This document shows, one piece after another, positions 9,721-18,242 of a stretch of DNA of 64,000 bases. The position numbers and the translations under genes were made by a program. The notes under the pieces are model-generated. The model searched no databases. It was not told where the DNA came from and was given only the letters and a program-made list of their open reading frames with translations. Location of the stretch: NCBI GenBank assembly GCA_028284345.1, contig JANQRY010000010.1:496001-560000 (forward strand), given 5' to 3'. The DNA comes from Hyphococcus sp. Lineage in GTDB: Bacteria; Pseudomonadota; Alphaproteobacteria; Caulobacterales; Parvularculaceae. Each line of letters opens with the position of its first letter. The first letter of the stretch is position 1.

Positions 9721-9737
9721 TTGTGATACAATCACAA
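9721..9737. promoter_or_regulatory. Palindromic operator between phoX-like gene and ABC operon
   Basis: The sequence TTGTGATACAATCACAA is a perfect inverted repeat (7-bp arms, 3-bp centre). A wider pair, ATGTGC and GCACAT, flanks it. The core GTGATACAATCAC matches the palindrome at 20576-20590 in all but one position. Its place in the divergent intergenic region and its similarity to the other sites suggest a regulator shared across the zinc island, most simply Zur. Confidence 0.5.
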
Positions 9738-9771
9738 CATAGCACATGTTAGGGATTTACGGGGCGGATTT

Positions 9772-10548
9772 GTGGAGTCATCAAGTTGCGCCGTGAGCAG
9801 TGAAGAAACGCCCTCTGTCTGCGTAGATATCCAAAATCTTGAATATTCGTGGCCGAATGGCGCCCATGCGCTGTCGGTCCGTCGCTTTTCCATTCAACGC
9901 AGCGAAAGACTGTTTCTCCAAGGCCCAAGCGGCAGCGGCAAGTCGACGCTTCTTGGCGTTATCGCCGGCGTCTTCGCGCCCTCCGCCGGCGAAGCCATGG
10001 TTCTGAACCAGCCCTTTCACAAAATGACCGCGGCAGCGCGCGATCGCACACGGGCGGACGCCATGGGCGTCATTTTTCAGCAATTCAATCTGGTGCCCTA
10101 CCTCACGCTCGTCGAGAATGTGCTTCTGCCCTGTCGTTTCTCACGTTCGCGCGCCGAAAGGGTCGGCGCGACGGAGGCGCAGCGGGCAGACAAAGCGCGA
10201 GAATTGCTGGAACGTCTCGGCCTTCAAGAAGAAGCGCGAGCAAATCGTCCGGCGTCTGAACTTTCGGTCGGCCAGCAACAGCGGGTCGCCGCAGCCCGCG
10301 CGCTCATCGGATCGCCATCGCTCGTGATTGCAGACGAGCCGACGTCAGCGCTCGACGCGAAAACGCGCAACACGTTCATCGATACGTTGCTTTCCGAAGC
10401 AAAAGACGCAGCGGTCCTCTTCGTCAGTCACGATGCTTCGCTCTCCAGTTATTTTGACCGACTTACGGCCATGGAGAACATTAACTTCACTCAAGATGAG
10501 CGCACAGTTCCCCTACGGGAAAGCACGCCAGCCCAGGCGGAGGCGTAA
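9772..10548 (+). CDS. ABC transporter ATP-binding protein of a ZrgABC-like zinc system
   Basis: LolD/MacB-type ATPase, 258 residues. Walker A is GPSGSGKST, Walker [13 protein letters not shown], switch His in FVSHDAS. The signature motif reads LSVGQ instead of LSGGQ. The start codon is GTG at 9772; the N-terminal residues are poorly conserved and a later start is possible. It forms one operon with an FtsX-type permease, a DUF3299 protein and a DUF2796 protein. This gene set matches the Zur-regulated zrg system known from Vibrio cholerae, so zinc-linked transport is inferred from context. Confidence 0.85.
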   Translation: MESSSCAVSSEETPSVCVDIQNLEYSWPNGAHALSVRRFSIQRSERLFLQGPSGSGKSTLLGVIAGVFAPSAGEAMVLNQPFHKMTAAARDRTRADAMGVIFQQFNLVPYLTLVENVLLPCRFSRSRAERVGATEAQRADKARELLERLGLQEEARANRPASELSVGQQQRVAAARALIGSPSLVIADEPTSALDAKTRNTFIDTLLSEAKDAAVLFVSHDASLSSYFDRLTAMENINFTQDERTVPLRESTPAQAEA

Positions 10549-11814
10549 ATGAATCTGGCTTTGCTCGCATGGAAAAGCGCTAAGGCCCGCGCCGCGACAA
10601 CCCTCCTGACGGTCCTTTCGATCGCGATTTCCACGGCGCTTCTTCTCGGCGTTGAAAAAATCAGGGATGGCGCGCGTTCAAGCTTCGAGCAAACGGTGTC
10701 CGGCACCGACCTCATCGTCGGCGCGCGATCAGGACCCATAAATCTGCTTTTGTATTCGGTCTTCAGAATTGGCGATCCGACGGCGAATGTGTCCTGGCGG
10801 TCTTATGAAGCCTTCGCCGCGAGGCCGGATGTCGCCTGGACCGTGCCGCTGTCGCTCGGCGACTCGCATAGCGGCTTCCGCGTGCTTGGGACGACGACAG
10901 ACTATTTTGACCACTATCGATACGGCGAAAAACGCGAGCTGTCTTTGGCGGAAGGCGACGCGTTCTCCGATGTCTTCGACGCCGTTCTCGGCGCCGAGGT
11001 CGCGCGCGAGCTCGGCTACGAACTTGGCGCTGAGTTCGATATATCGCACGGACTGAAGAGCGCGGGCTTTGCGGACCATAAGGACCGCCCGTTCAAAGTT
11101 GTCGGGATTTTGGCCCGTACGGGTACGCCGGTCGACCGAACCATCCATGTTAGCCTGGAAGGCATCGAGGCCGTCCATATCGGCTGGGACAACGGCGCGC
11201 CGCCTATCGGGCGCGCCGCGCAGTTAGCGATGAATGACCTCGACAAGAGTGAGCTCCAGCCCGAGTCAATCACCGCTTTTCTTGTGGGCCTGAAAAGCAA
11301 GAGCGCTGTCCTGCGCTATCAACGCGACGTAAACACGTTTCGAGCGGAAGCGTTGTCCGCCGTGATTCCGGGCGTCGCGCTTTCTCAACTATGGCGCGTC
11401 GTCGGCGCCGCCGAGCAAGCGCTGCGCGGCGTCGCCGTTTTTGTCATCGCGGCGGGACTTACAGGGCTCCTTACGACAATCCTGACCAGCCTCAACGAGC
11501 GCAGGCGCGAAATCGCTGTTCTTCGCTCCGTCGGCGCCAAGAGCCGCGACGTCTTTTTCCTGCTTGTCTGCGAGGCGACGATCGTCGCGGCGATCGGCGC
11601 GTTGCTTGGCGCTGCGGCAATCAATCTCGGTCTTGTTCTTTTCTCGCAGCAGATCGAAACGGCCGCTGGCTTTCCGCTCGGCGGATTTGGTTTGTCGCCA
11701 TATGATCTTTATATTGCGATCGGCGTCATCTTCATCGGGTTCGTACTTGGATTTCTGCCGGGATGGCTCGCCTATCGCCGATCGCTAAGCGACGGACTAA
11801 CGGTCCGGATATGA
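10549..11814 (+). CDS. FtsX/MacB-like ABC transporter permease
   Basis: Permease of 421 residues with the MacB/FtsX layout: one N-terminal helix (ATTLLTVLSIAISTALLLGV), a large periplasmic domain of about 240 residues, then three helices near residues 295, 350 and 395. A cytoplasmic loop contains NERRREIAVLRSVGA, the conserved FtsX motif. It begins directly after the stop of the ATPase gene. MacB-type transporters extract or move substrates from the periplasmic side, so the system may deliver or release metal together with the DUF2796 partner and not act as a classical importer. Confidence 0.85.
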   Translation: MNLALLAWKSAKARAATTLLTVLSIAISTALLLGVEKIRDGARSSFEQTVSGTDLIVGARSGPINLLLYSVFRIGDPTANVSWRSYEAFAARPDVAWTVPLSLGDSHSGFRVLGTTTDYFDHYRYGEKRELSLAEGDAFSDVFDAVLGAEVARELGYELGAEFDISHGLKSAGFADHKDRPFKVVGILARTGTPVDRTIHVSLEGIEAVHIGWDNGAPPIGRAAQLAMNDLDKSELQPESITAFLVGLKSKSAVLRYQRDVNTFRAEALSAVIPGVALSQLWRVVGAAEQALRGVAVFVIAAGLTGLLTTILTSLNERRREIAVLRSVGAKSRDVFFLLVCEATIVAAIGALLGAAAINLGLVLFSQQIETAAGFPLGGFGLSPYDLYIAIGVIFIGFVLGFLPGWLAYRRSLSDGLTVRI

Positions 11815-11822
11815 GGTCATTG

Positions 11823-12338
11823 ATGAAACACATCTTTCTTGTGCTCGCCCTCATCTTTTCGACTCCAGCCTTTGCTGACGAACCTAAAACGATTTACTGG
11901 GAGGAACTTCTCCCCGAAGGCGAGCTGGAACGCCTTGAAGAACTTTATGCGTCGCAGGGCGTAATGGCTTTCGGACATTCGGGTTATGACGACCCAACGA
12001 TGAGCGCCGCGCCGGTTCAGATCGGCACCTTCAATGTTGTAAACGAATTGGACGGGAAGCTGGTCCGCATTCCTGGCTTTGTTTTGCCGTTCGAATATTC
12101 CGCGTCAGGCAAAATTTCCGAATTCCTCCTCGTGCCGTATTTCGGGGCGTGCATCCACGTCCCGCCGCCGCCTCCTAACCAGTTGGTTTACGTCACGGCG
12201 GAAGAACCGAAAGACCTCGGACAACAATGGAACGCCATTTGGGCGATCGGCGTTCTGCGCACGCAAAAACACCTCAACAACTTAGGCGATGCGGCCTACA
12301 CGCTCGAGATCCAGCGATGGGAGGACTATGATGGTTAA
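11823..12338 (+). CDS. DUF3299 periplasmic protein (copy 1)
   Basis: A protein of 171 residues with a cleavable signal peptide (MKHIFLVLALIFSTPAFADE) and the DUF3299 core, including EFLLVPYFGACIH followed by PPPPPNQLVYV. The conserved Cys and His in GACIH might bind metal. I placed the start at 11823 because GAGG sits six bases upstream; an ATG at 11811 overlapping the permease stop is also in frame. Its end overlaps the following DUF2796 gene. A paralogue lies at 23874-24458. Function is unknown; association with zinc-regulated transport is conserved in the Vibrio zrg operon. Confidence 0.85.
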   Translation: MKHIFLVLALIFSTPAFADEPKTIYWEELLPEGELERLEELYASQGVMAFGHSGYDDPTMSAAPVQIGTFNVVNELDGKLVRIPGFVLPFEYSASGKISEFLLVPYFGACIHVPPPPPNQLVYVTAEEPKDLGQQWNAIWAIGVLRTQKHLNNLGDAAYTLEIQRWEDYDG

Positions 12339-12999
12339 TTTCCGCAGCATCATTATCTTGCTTTCTACGGCGACTGCGCTCGCGGTCGGGGCCGCCCGCG
12401 CAGAAGAGCCGCACGACCACCACGCGCATGAGCACCACACACACGAAGCCCATGTGCATGGCGCCTGGGAATTGTTTGCTGCGCTCGATGACAAGCAATT
12501 GTCGGTGACGGTGAAAGGTCCGCTCATCGACGTTCTTGGCTTTGAACGTCGCCCCGCCGATGAAAAAGAATACGCCGCCATCGAGGAGCTTAAAGCTCGT
12601 TTAGACCAGCCAGAATTACTTTTTGCCCTCGGCGGCGGCCCAGACTGCGCATTGTCAGAGCCCGTGCGCGTTTTGTTGCCGGAAGGCTTTTCTGTCGAGC
12701 ACGCCGAGCATGAAAGCGACGCGCATAAAGCTGATAAACATAAGGCTAGTCATGATCATGATCACGACCATGATGCCCATGACGGCGACGCCCATCACGC
12801 TGATCAAGATGTTCATACGAATGATCTGGAAGTCAGTTATGTTTTCCAATGCCAGTCGCCAGAGCGCCTTCGGGCGATAACCTCGACTGCGTTCGAATCC
12901 TTCCCGAGCATTGAGACGGTTGAGGCTGTTTTTCTCGGTGACGGCGCCCAAAAGGCGCTTCGATTGACGCCCGATGCAAATACACTGCGGATCGACTGA
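12331..12999 (+). CDS. DUF2796 zinc-binding periplasmic protein (ZrgA-like)
   Basis: Exported protein of about 222 residues, very rich in histidine. After the signal peptide it has HDHHAHEHHTHEAHVHG near residue 30, and a second long His/Asp-rich linker near residues 130-160. Both suggest a zinc sponge or chaperone. The GAWELFAALDDKQL and CQSPERL segments are typical of DUF2796. Overlapping ATG codons occur at 12328 and 12331; GGGAGGA at 12319-12325 favours the second. It is the last gene of the ABC operon and probably presents zinc to that system. Confidence 0.88.
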   Translation: MVNFRSIIILLSTATALAVGAARAEEPHDHHAHEHHTHEAHVHGAWELFAALDDKQLSVTVKGPLIDVLGFERRPADEKEYAAIEELKARLDQPELLFALGGGPDCALSEPVRVLLPEGFSVEHAEHESDAHKADKHKASHDHDHDHDAHDGDAHHADQDVHTNDLEVSYVFQCQSPERLRAITSTAFESFPSIETVEAVFLGDGAQKALRLTPDANTLRID

Positions 13000-13166
13000 C
13001 GACGATGAACCGCAAATAGCTCAATGCTTTGCGATCATTGGAAAGCAAGGGCCATGCGGCGCTCGGCCTAATCGACCTGAAGTAACGCGTCCGTCGCCGA
13101 CGCTCGCTGAGTTCCCCCTCGATCTACTGCAAATGGGGCCGCCGCCGGCTTTATTCCCGAATGCAG

Positions 13167-13185
13167 TGACGCCATAATGGCGTCA
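13167..13185. terminator. Short perfect hairpin upstream of M28 peptidase
   Basis: TGACGCCA, a TAA loop and TGGCGTCA form an 8-bp stem. It lies between the DUF2796 gene and the M28 peptidase. No T-run follows directly, so it could end the ABC operon weakly or act as an operator for the peptidase. Confidence 0.35.
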
Positions 13186-13234
13186 ATAAGCTTGTGAACT
13201 TTTTGAGTTTACCAAAGATCTCGCGAGGGAAAGC

Positions 13235-14944
13235 ATGAAAATACGCCACAACGTATTATTGCCGATTGTCTCCGTCTTTGTGCTAGCAGCCTGCGGCCAA
13301 CAATCCGATAAAGAAAACGACGCAATCGCCAGTACGGAGAAGGAAGCAAACGCCGACGCCCCCTTCCCCGTTGCAACAATCGACGAGACGGGTCTACGCG
13401 AACGAATCGCCATCCTGGCGGCTGACGAATTTGAAGGGCGCGCGCCTGCAACAAGCGGCGGTCAGAAAACGCGCCAATATCTGATCAAGGAGATGCAGAA
13501 AATTGGGCTTCAACCGGCAAATGGAGACAGCTACGAACAGTCCGTGCCGCTTGTCGAGCTAACAGCCGACCCGCAGCGCTCTGCATTCTCCGTAAACGGA
13601 TCGCAGCTCGCTTACGGCGACGAGGTTGTGTTCTGGACAAAGCGCGTCGAGGAAAGCGTGAGTTTTTCTGATAGCGACTTGGTTTTTGTCGGCTATGGCG
13701 TCGTCGCGCCGGAATATGGTTGGAATGATTATCAGGGGATCGATGTAACCGGCAAAACCGTCGTTATGCTTGTCAACGACCCCGGTTATGCGACAGAAAA
13801 TCCAGATCTCTTCAACGGCCTGTCCATGACCTATTACGGGCGTTGGACTTACAAATATGAGGAAGCCGCGCGACAAGGCGCCGCCGCGGCCATTATTGTC
13901 CATCAGACAGAACCGGCCTCCTACGGTTGGGGCGTTGTCGAGGGAAGCTGGAGCGGACCGCAACTTGATCTGAAGAGAGCAAATGGCGGCACAGATCGCG
14001 CGCCGCTGGAAGGCTGGATCCAGGAAAGCGTCGCACAGCGGCTGTTTGCCGAGGCGGGCCTCGACTTTGAAGAGCAGCTTTCCGCCGCCGCAACGCCCGG
14101 GTTTTCCCCCATACCGATGTCCGGACTTCGTGCGTCTGGAAACATAAAGAACATCATTCGCGAGAGTGAATCTGCGAATGTTGCGGGCCTCATACGCGGC
14201 GCTGAGCGTCCTGATGAATATGTTCTGTATATGGCCCATTGGGATCATCTTGGCCGAAATTTCTCAGCCGCTAACGACAGTATCGCCAATGGCGCGGTTG
14301 ATAATGCGTCGGGCACGGCGGGCATTCTGTCGATTGCAGACGCCTTCGCCAAAAACGAAACGCCGCCGGAACGCTCGCTTATGTTCGTGGCGGTCACCGC
14401 GGAGGAGTCCGGTCTGTTGGGGTCGGCTTACTTTGCAGAGGATCCTCTTGCGCCGCTGGCGAATATTGTGGGCGGCGTCAATGTTGATGCGCTTTTGCCG
14501 ACGCCGCCGGCGAAAGACCTCATTGTTATCGGCAACAATGCATCTGAACTGGAGGACCTGCTTCAGGACGGCGCCTCAAAACGGAACCTCTACCTTGGAC
14601 CAGACGCCAACCCGCAAGCCGGATACTTTTATCGATCTGACCACATCTCGTTGGCCAAAACCGGCGTGCCGATGCTGTACGCGAAGAACGGCGTCGACTT
14701 GATTGACGGCGGCAAAGACGCGGGGAAAGCGTTTGAAGCGGAGTACCGCGCCGAGCGCTATCACAAACCCGCCGATGAATATTATACGGACTGGGACATG
14801 CGCGCGATGGTGCAGACCTTTGAGGTCCTCTACGAAGTCGGCGCGGCGATGGCTTATTCCGACGAATGGCCAAACTGGTATGAGGGCAACGAATTTCGCG
14901 CCCTGCGCGATCGGCAACGCGCCGCGGCTCAAACGTCTGAATAG
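13235..14944 (+). CDS. M28-family zinc metallopeptidase, lipoprotein (copy 1)
   Basis: A 569-residue aminopeptidase-like protein with a lipobox (VLAAC). After an N-terminal region and an inserted PA-type domain (MTYYGRWTYKYEEAA and nearby), the peptidase domain carries the expected zinc ligands: His and Asp in AHWDHLG, Asp in NGAVDNASG, the Glu pair in TAEESGLLG, Asp in GGVNVDAL and the His in YRSDHISLAK. GAGGGAAAGC supports the start. A paralogue lies at 42109. It probably processes peptides in the periplasm or at the outer membrane. Its location in the zinc island is suggestive only. Confidence 0.9.
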   Translation: MKIRHNVLLPIVSVFVLAACGQQSDKENDAIASTEKEANADAPFPVATIDETGLRERIAILAADEFEGRAPATSGGQKTRQYLIKEMQKIGLQPANGDSYEQSVPLVELTADPQRSAFSVNGSQLAYGDEVVFWTKRVEESVSFSDSDLVFVGYGVVAPEYGWNDYQGIDVTGKTVVMLVNDPGYATENPDLFNGLSMTYYGRWTYKYEEAARQGAAAAIIVHQTEPASYGWGVVEGSWSGPQLDLKRANGGTDRAPLEGWIQESVAQRLFAEAGLDFEEQLSAAATPGFSPIPMSGLRASGNIKNIIRESESANVAGLIRGAERPDEYVLYMAHWDHLGRNFSAANDSIANGAVDNASGTAGILSIADAFAKNETPPERSLMFVAVTAEESGLLGSAYFAEDPLAPLANIVGGVNVDALLPTPPAKDLIVIGNNASELEDLLQDGASKRNLYLGPDANPQAGYFYRSDHISLAKTGVPMLYAKNGVDLIDGGKDAGKAFEAEYRAERYHKPADEYYTDWDMRAMVQTFEVLYEVGAAMAYSDEWPNWYEGNEFRALRDRQRAAAQTSE

Positions 14945-15062
14945 GCGCGAATATCCACTCTTGGCGCCGCTGGACGGACGTCGGCGCACGCGTTGCAATC
15001 GCCATCAGCGATTAGACTGATATACGCCCCTCTGCTACCGTGTATTGGCGCAAGAGGGGGAT

Positions 15063-15824
15063 ATGCAGGCACTCAATCAGGTCCTAGCCGAACCAGCATT
15101 CTTGGCGAGTCTGGTCGCGGCGCTCGTTGCAACGCTCGGCGTGTTCGCCGGCGCGCTCAACGCGGCATGGGCTGACCGCCAACGAAACACCGTGATCGCG
15201 TTCGCCTCAGGCGTCCTCATCGGCACGGCGGTCATGCACCTCATCCCTGAAGCGCTTGAGGTGTCTGAAAACGGAGCGCTCTTCGTTCTTTCAGGCTATT
15301 TTCTTTTCTATATATTTGACGCAACCGTTCGCTCTGCAACGCGCCGCAATCAACATACAGCTGGGGCTTTTCTGACGGCGCCGCTTGTGGGAATTGCTAT
15401 TCACTCCTTCGTTGACGGCCTTGAATACCCAGTTCTTTTCGCACACGACTTATTCACCGGCATGCTTGCCGCGTCGGGTCTGATCATTCACGAATTCGCT
15501 GAAGGCATCGTCGTCTTCGCCTTGATGCGGACGGCGGGCGTCAAAAATCTTCTCGCCGCTGCGACAGCATTGGCGCTGGCGGCGGCGACAACCCCCGCCG
15601 GCGCCTTTATGGCGCTTACCTTTACGCAATTGCTCAATGAAGCAACGCTCGGCTCGCTCATGGCCGCAACCGCCGGCGCTCTTTTGTTTGTCGGCGCGAC
15701 TCATCTGCCGCGTCAGGTCGACCCCTCGCATCCGGCTCGCGGTATCGCTTTCTTTTTCATCGGCCTGGCAATCGCCGGCGCCCTATCCCTCGCGCACAGC
15801 GCAGAAGGCGGACACATCCATTAA
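15063..15824 (+). CDS. ZIP-family metal transporter
   Basis: Membrane protein of about 253 residues with roughly eight hydrophobic segments. The ZIP metal-binding helices are visible as HSFVDGLEY and HEFAEGIVVFALM, with VMHLIPEAL in an earlier helix. It most likely imports zinc or another divalent cation. I chose the ATG at 15063 behind AGAGGGGG; a TTG at 15045 is an in-frame alternative. It lies alone between the M28 peptidase and a convergent DUF2891 gene. Location among zinc genes supports zinc as substrate. Confidence 0.88.
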   Translation: MQALNQVLAEPAFLASLVAALVATLGVFAGALNAAWADRQRNTVIAFASGVLIGTAVMHLIPEALEVSENGALFVLSGYFLFYIFDATVRSATRRNQHTAGAFLTAPLVGIAIHSFVDGLEYPVLFAHDLFTGMLAASGLIIHEFAEGIVVFALMRTAGVKNLLAAATALALAAATTPAGAFMALTFTQLLNEATLGSLMAATAGALLFVGATHLPRQVDPSHPARGIAFFFIGLAIAGALSLAHSAEGGHIH

Positions 15825-16097
15825 AGCGATACGCTGTTTCTAGCGCCGGCCATTAACAGAGCCGAGATCGGCGGTCATCGTAAGAGCTGCGAACGGGTCT
15901 GCGATCGTCATATTAGGGTATCGCCGTGGGGGCGTGAATGTGGGTTGGAAATGACCGAGTTTGTCGCCGCCGAACCAGTTTGGGCCCATCGTGCTGAAGC
16001 CGGCGGTGAGATCTTGTTCTATTGACTGCGTTTTCCTCAAACCGGAAGTTCGTGTGAGAAATGTTTCGGCTAAGCAACCAAGCCAGGGCCTAAGTAT

Positions 16098-17225
16098 TTA
16101 TTCGCTCCAACCTCGGTCGGTCATGAGGTAGGTCGCGAATGATGCAAGCCAGTGGCTGCCGGAATAGTGTTCGTCTGAAACAGCGGCGACGCCCGCGCTT
16201 GCGTGAATGTCCGCCGCCGCAACCAACGCCGTTTTCCGCCGGTCGCCTTCAGGCAAGGCTCGGGCGATATTGTAAAGATTCCAGGCGCGTGAAGAATTGA
16301 CGCCGTCCAGATGCACGAGCTTGCCGTCGCTGGCGTCTTTGACGATCCCTGGCGCGAGCCAATCGCCCGATCCATTCACAGGAATCTGCGGCAGGAAATC
16401 AGTGAGCCAAATTGAAAACTCTTCAGCCGGCAAAATCCGCCTCATGAGATCTGCTTCCATCAAGCAGGGCGACAGGAAGTCTTCTCCGCTCGGTTCGTAA
16501 TCCAGCGGACAATTGACATCCTCCATATGAAAGGTTCGAGAACGCTCAGTGATCAGCGCTTCCAGTTCGGCGTCGCCCGATACGCTCGCCCAGTCGAGCA
16601 TCAATCCAAACGCGAAAGCGCTTTGATTGTGCGTACCCAATCGGATTGGATAAACGAGATTCGGAAGCCAGTCTTTGAGGCTGACGACAATATCCGTTTC
16701 CAGGGGTTGCAGTATCGTCAGCCATTCCTTTGCTCTCGGGTCATCCCACTCGCGTAGCTCGGTCATCAATTGCAAATACCAGGCAAGACCGTATGGTCGT
16801 TCCCACGACCCCCGCGCCGGTCTGGCGAAGTTTGCAACTTCGCCCGCTAATTTTTCAGCGGTGAAACTCTGGTTTAGTTTCTCAATTGCCGCCTCTCTCC
16901 ATGGCGCATCTTGTGGACCAACGTGCAAGAGCCGCACCAGAAGCCAGTGTCCATGCACCGAACTGTGCCAATCAAAGCAACCATAGAATATTGGGAAGAT
17001 CTCTTTGGGCCGCCCAATTGCTTCGGCATTGTCAGTGGTGCGGGAAATTTTGTTCGGAAACTCTTGATGGACGCACGCCAATGCGAGGGCGGAAAAACGC
17101 TCGGCGAGTTCTGGCGAGATTGACTTCGGGTATTCGAGTTCTCGAGACGGCGCCGCCGTTTGTTCAGACCCGCACGCCCAAAGAAAAATCGGCGCCATCA
17201 GGGCGACCAAATTTCGTTTTCTCAT
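16098..17225 (-). CDS. DUF2891 family lipoprotein
   Basis: Protein of about 375 residues starting with a signal peptide that ends in a lipobox (FLWAC). The body matches DUF2891: ALACVHQEFPNKIS, the PIFYGCFDWHSSVHGHWLLVRLL segment, and YPIRLGTHNQSAFAFGLMLDWA. Conserved His, Trp and Asp residues suggest a helical toroid fold or glycan-related activity, but no function is established. An upstream ATG at 17324 is in frame; I prefer 17225 because the signal peptide begins there. It is divergent from a HupE-type gene. Confidence 0.85.
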   Translation of the reverse strand: MRKRNLVALMAPIFLWACGSEQTAAPSRELEYPKSISPELAERFSALALACVHQEFPNKISRTTDNAEAIGRPKEIFPIFYGCFDWHSSVHGHWLLVRLLHVGPQDAPWREAAIEKLNQSFTAEKLAGEVANFARPARGSWERPYGLAWYLQLMTELREWDDPRAKEWLTILQPLETDIVVSLKDWLPNLVYPIRLGTHNQSAFAFGLMLDWASVSGDAELEALITERSRTFHMEDVNCPLDYEPSGEDFLSPCLMEADLMRRILPAEEFSIWLTDFLPQIPVNGSGDWLAPGIVKDASDGKLVHLDGVNSSRAWNLYNIARALPEGDRRKTALVAAADIHASAGVAAVSDEHYSGSHWLASFATYLMTDRGWSE

Positions 17226-17393
17226 GCTCTTTCTTCTCACGAAATACAAATCAGTAATCCATACCGGGACTTGACCTACTTGCTTCGTCGCCTTCTTCAA
17301 AGCGGCGGCGCTGAATCTTGTCACAGAAACTCGTATACGGCGAGCGTGATTGCTTATGTTGAAATCCGACCGCTTTTCCGACAGGCTCTGAGC

Positions 17394-18209
17394 ATGCGCC
17401 TACTGAATTTGACCCAGCCTACAGGCAAAACCATTTTTCTACTGTGCCTCCTCCTCTTCGCATCGGTCCTGACATCGATGACGATTGGGGAAGCGCAGGC
17501 GCATCCGGAAGACGACTTCTGCGAGGCAGGTTCCGGGCTTGATCCCGCCTTGTGTCGGCAACTCGCAGAGGCGAACAGCGCGGATGCGCCAGCGGTGCGT
17601 CCATTGCTGGACGAACAAGGCAATGTCCGTTCGCCGCTCGATACGGCTGTTTTGTATATAAAAATCGGCGTGCAGCACATCTTGCCGGGCGGAACCGATC
17701 ACATATTGTTTGTGTTGGCGTTGTTCCTGGCGTCCGAACGCCTGCGCAGCCTTATCATTCAGATATCGGCTTTTACGGTCGCGCACACGGCAACGCTCGG
17801 TCTCGCCGCTGCTGGCGTTATCCAGCCGCCAGCGTCGATTGTGGAACCCCTAATCGCCCTTTCAATTGCTTTTGTCGCGATAGAAAACCTGTTCTTCCGG
17901 GATATTTCGAAGTGGCGCCCGTTGATCGTGTTTGGCTTTGGCCTGTTTCACGGATTAGGTTTCGCGGGCTTTATCCGCGAGGTCGGGCTGCCGCCAGGGC
18001 AGTTCTGGTCTTCGCTGATCGGCTTCAATCTCGGCGTTGAATTTGGTCAGCTTGCCGTAGTGCTGGCTGCGGCGTTGATCAGCATACCGGTTAAGGCCGC
18101 CCTGTCGCCGACCAACTATTCCTATCGGGCGATTGTTGTCATCCCGGCTTCCGTGTTGATCGCAGCGATCGGGTTGTGGTGGGCGGCGGCGCGCGTCTTT
18201 GGTCTTTAG
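17394..18209 (+). CDS. HupE/UreJ-type membrane protein
   Basis: Protein of 271 residues with a signal-like N-terminal helix, a short Cys-containing periplasmic region, then six or so transmembrane helices. The family signature is GVQHILPGGTDHILFVLALFLA, followed by AFTVAHTATLGLAA and FGFGLFHGLGFAGFI; the His residues in these helices fit metal passage. HupE/UreJ proteins have been linked to nickel or cobalt; related paralogues occur in zinc loci. The start at 17394 was chosen because the upstream extension is not conserved-looking. Substrate is unknown; the island suggests zinc or cobalt. Confidence 0.85.
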   Translation: MRLLNLTQPTGKTIFLLCLLLFASVLTSMTIGEAQAHPEDDFCEAGSGLDPALCRQLAEANSADAPAVRPLLDEQGNVRSPLDTAVLYIKIGVQHILPGGTDHILFVLALFLASERLRSLIIQISAFTVAHTATLGLAAAGVIQPPASIVEPLIALSIAFVAIENLFFRDISKWRPLIVFGFGLFHGLGFAGFIREVGLPPGQFWSSLIGFNLGVEFGQLAVVLAAALISIPVKAALSPTNYSYRAIVVIPASVLIAAIGLWWAAARVFGL

Positions 18210-18242
18210 ACGTCGCGCGTCACGGCCCACCATACCTGTCGG

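Noticed and set aside
9722-9736. CRP-like site TGTGA...TCACA
   Set aside because: The spacing is five bases, not six, and the match to the other zinc-island palindromes is better than to the CRP consensus.
15840-16040. A 66-codon minus-strand frame between the ZIP and DUF2891 genes
   Set aside because: No Shine-Dalgarno, no recognisable family and no coupling to a neighbour; probably random in this 273-bp gap.
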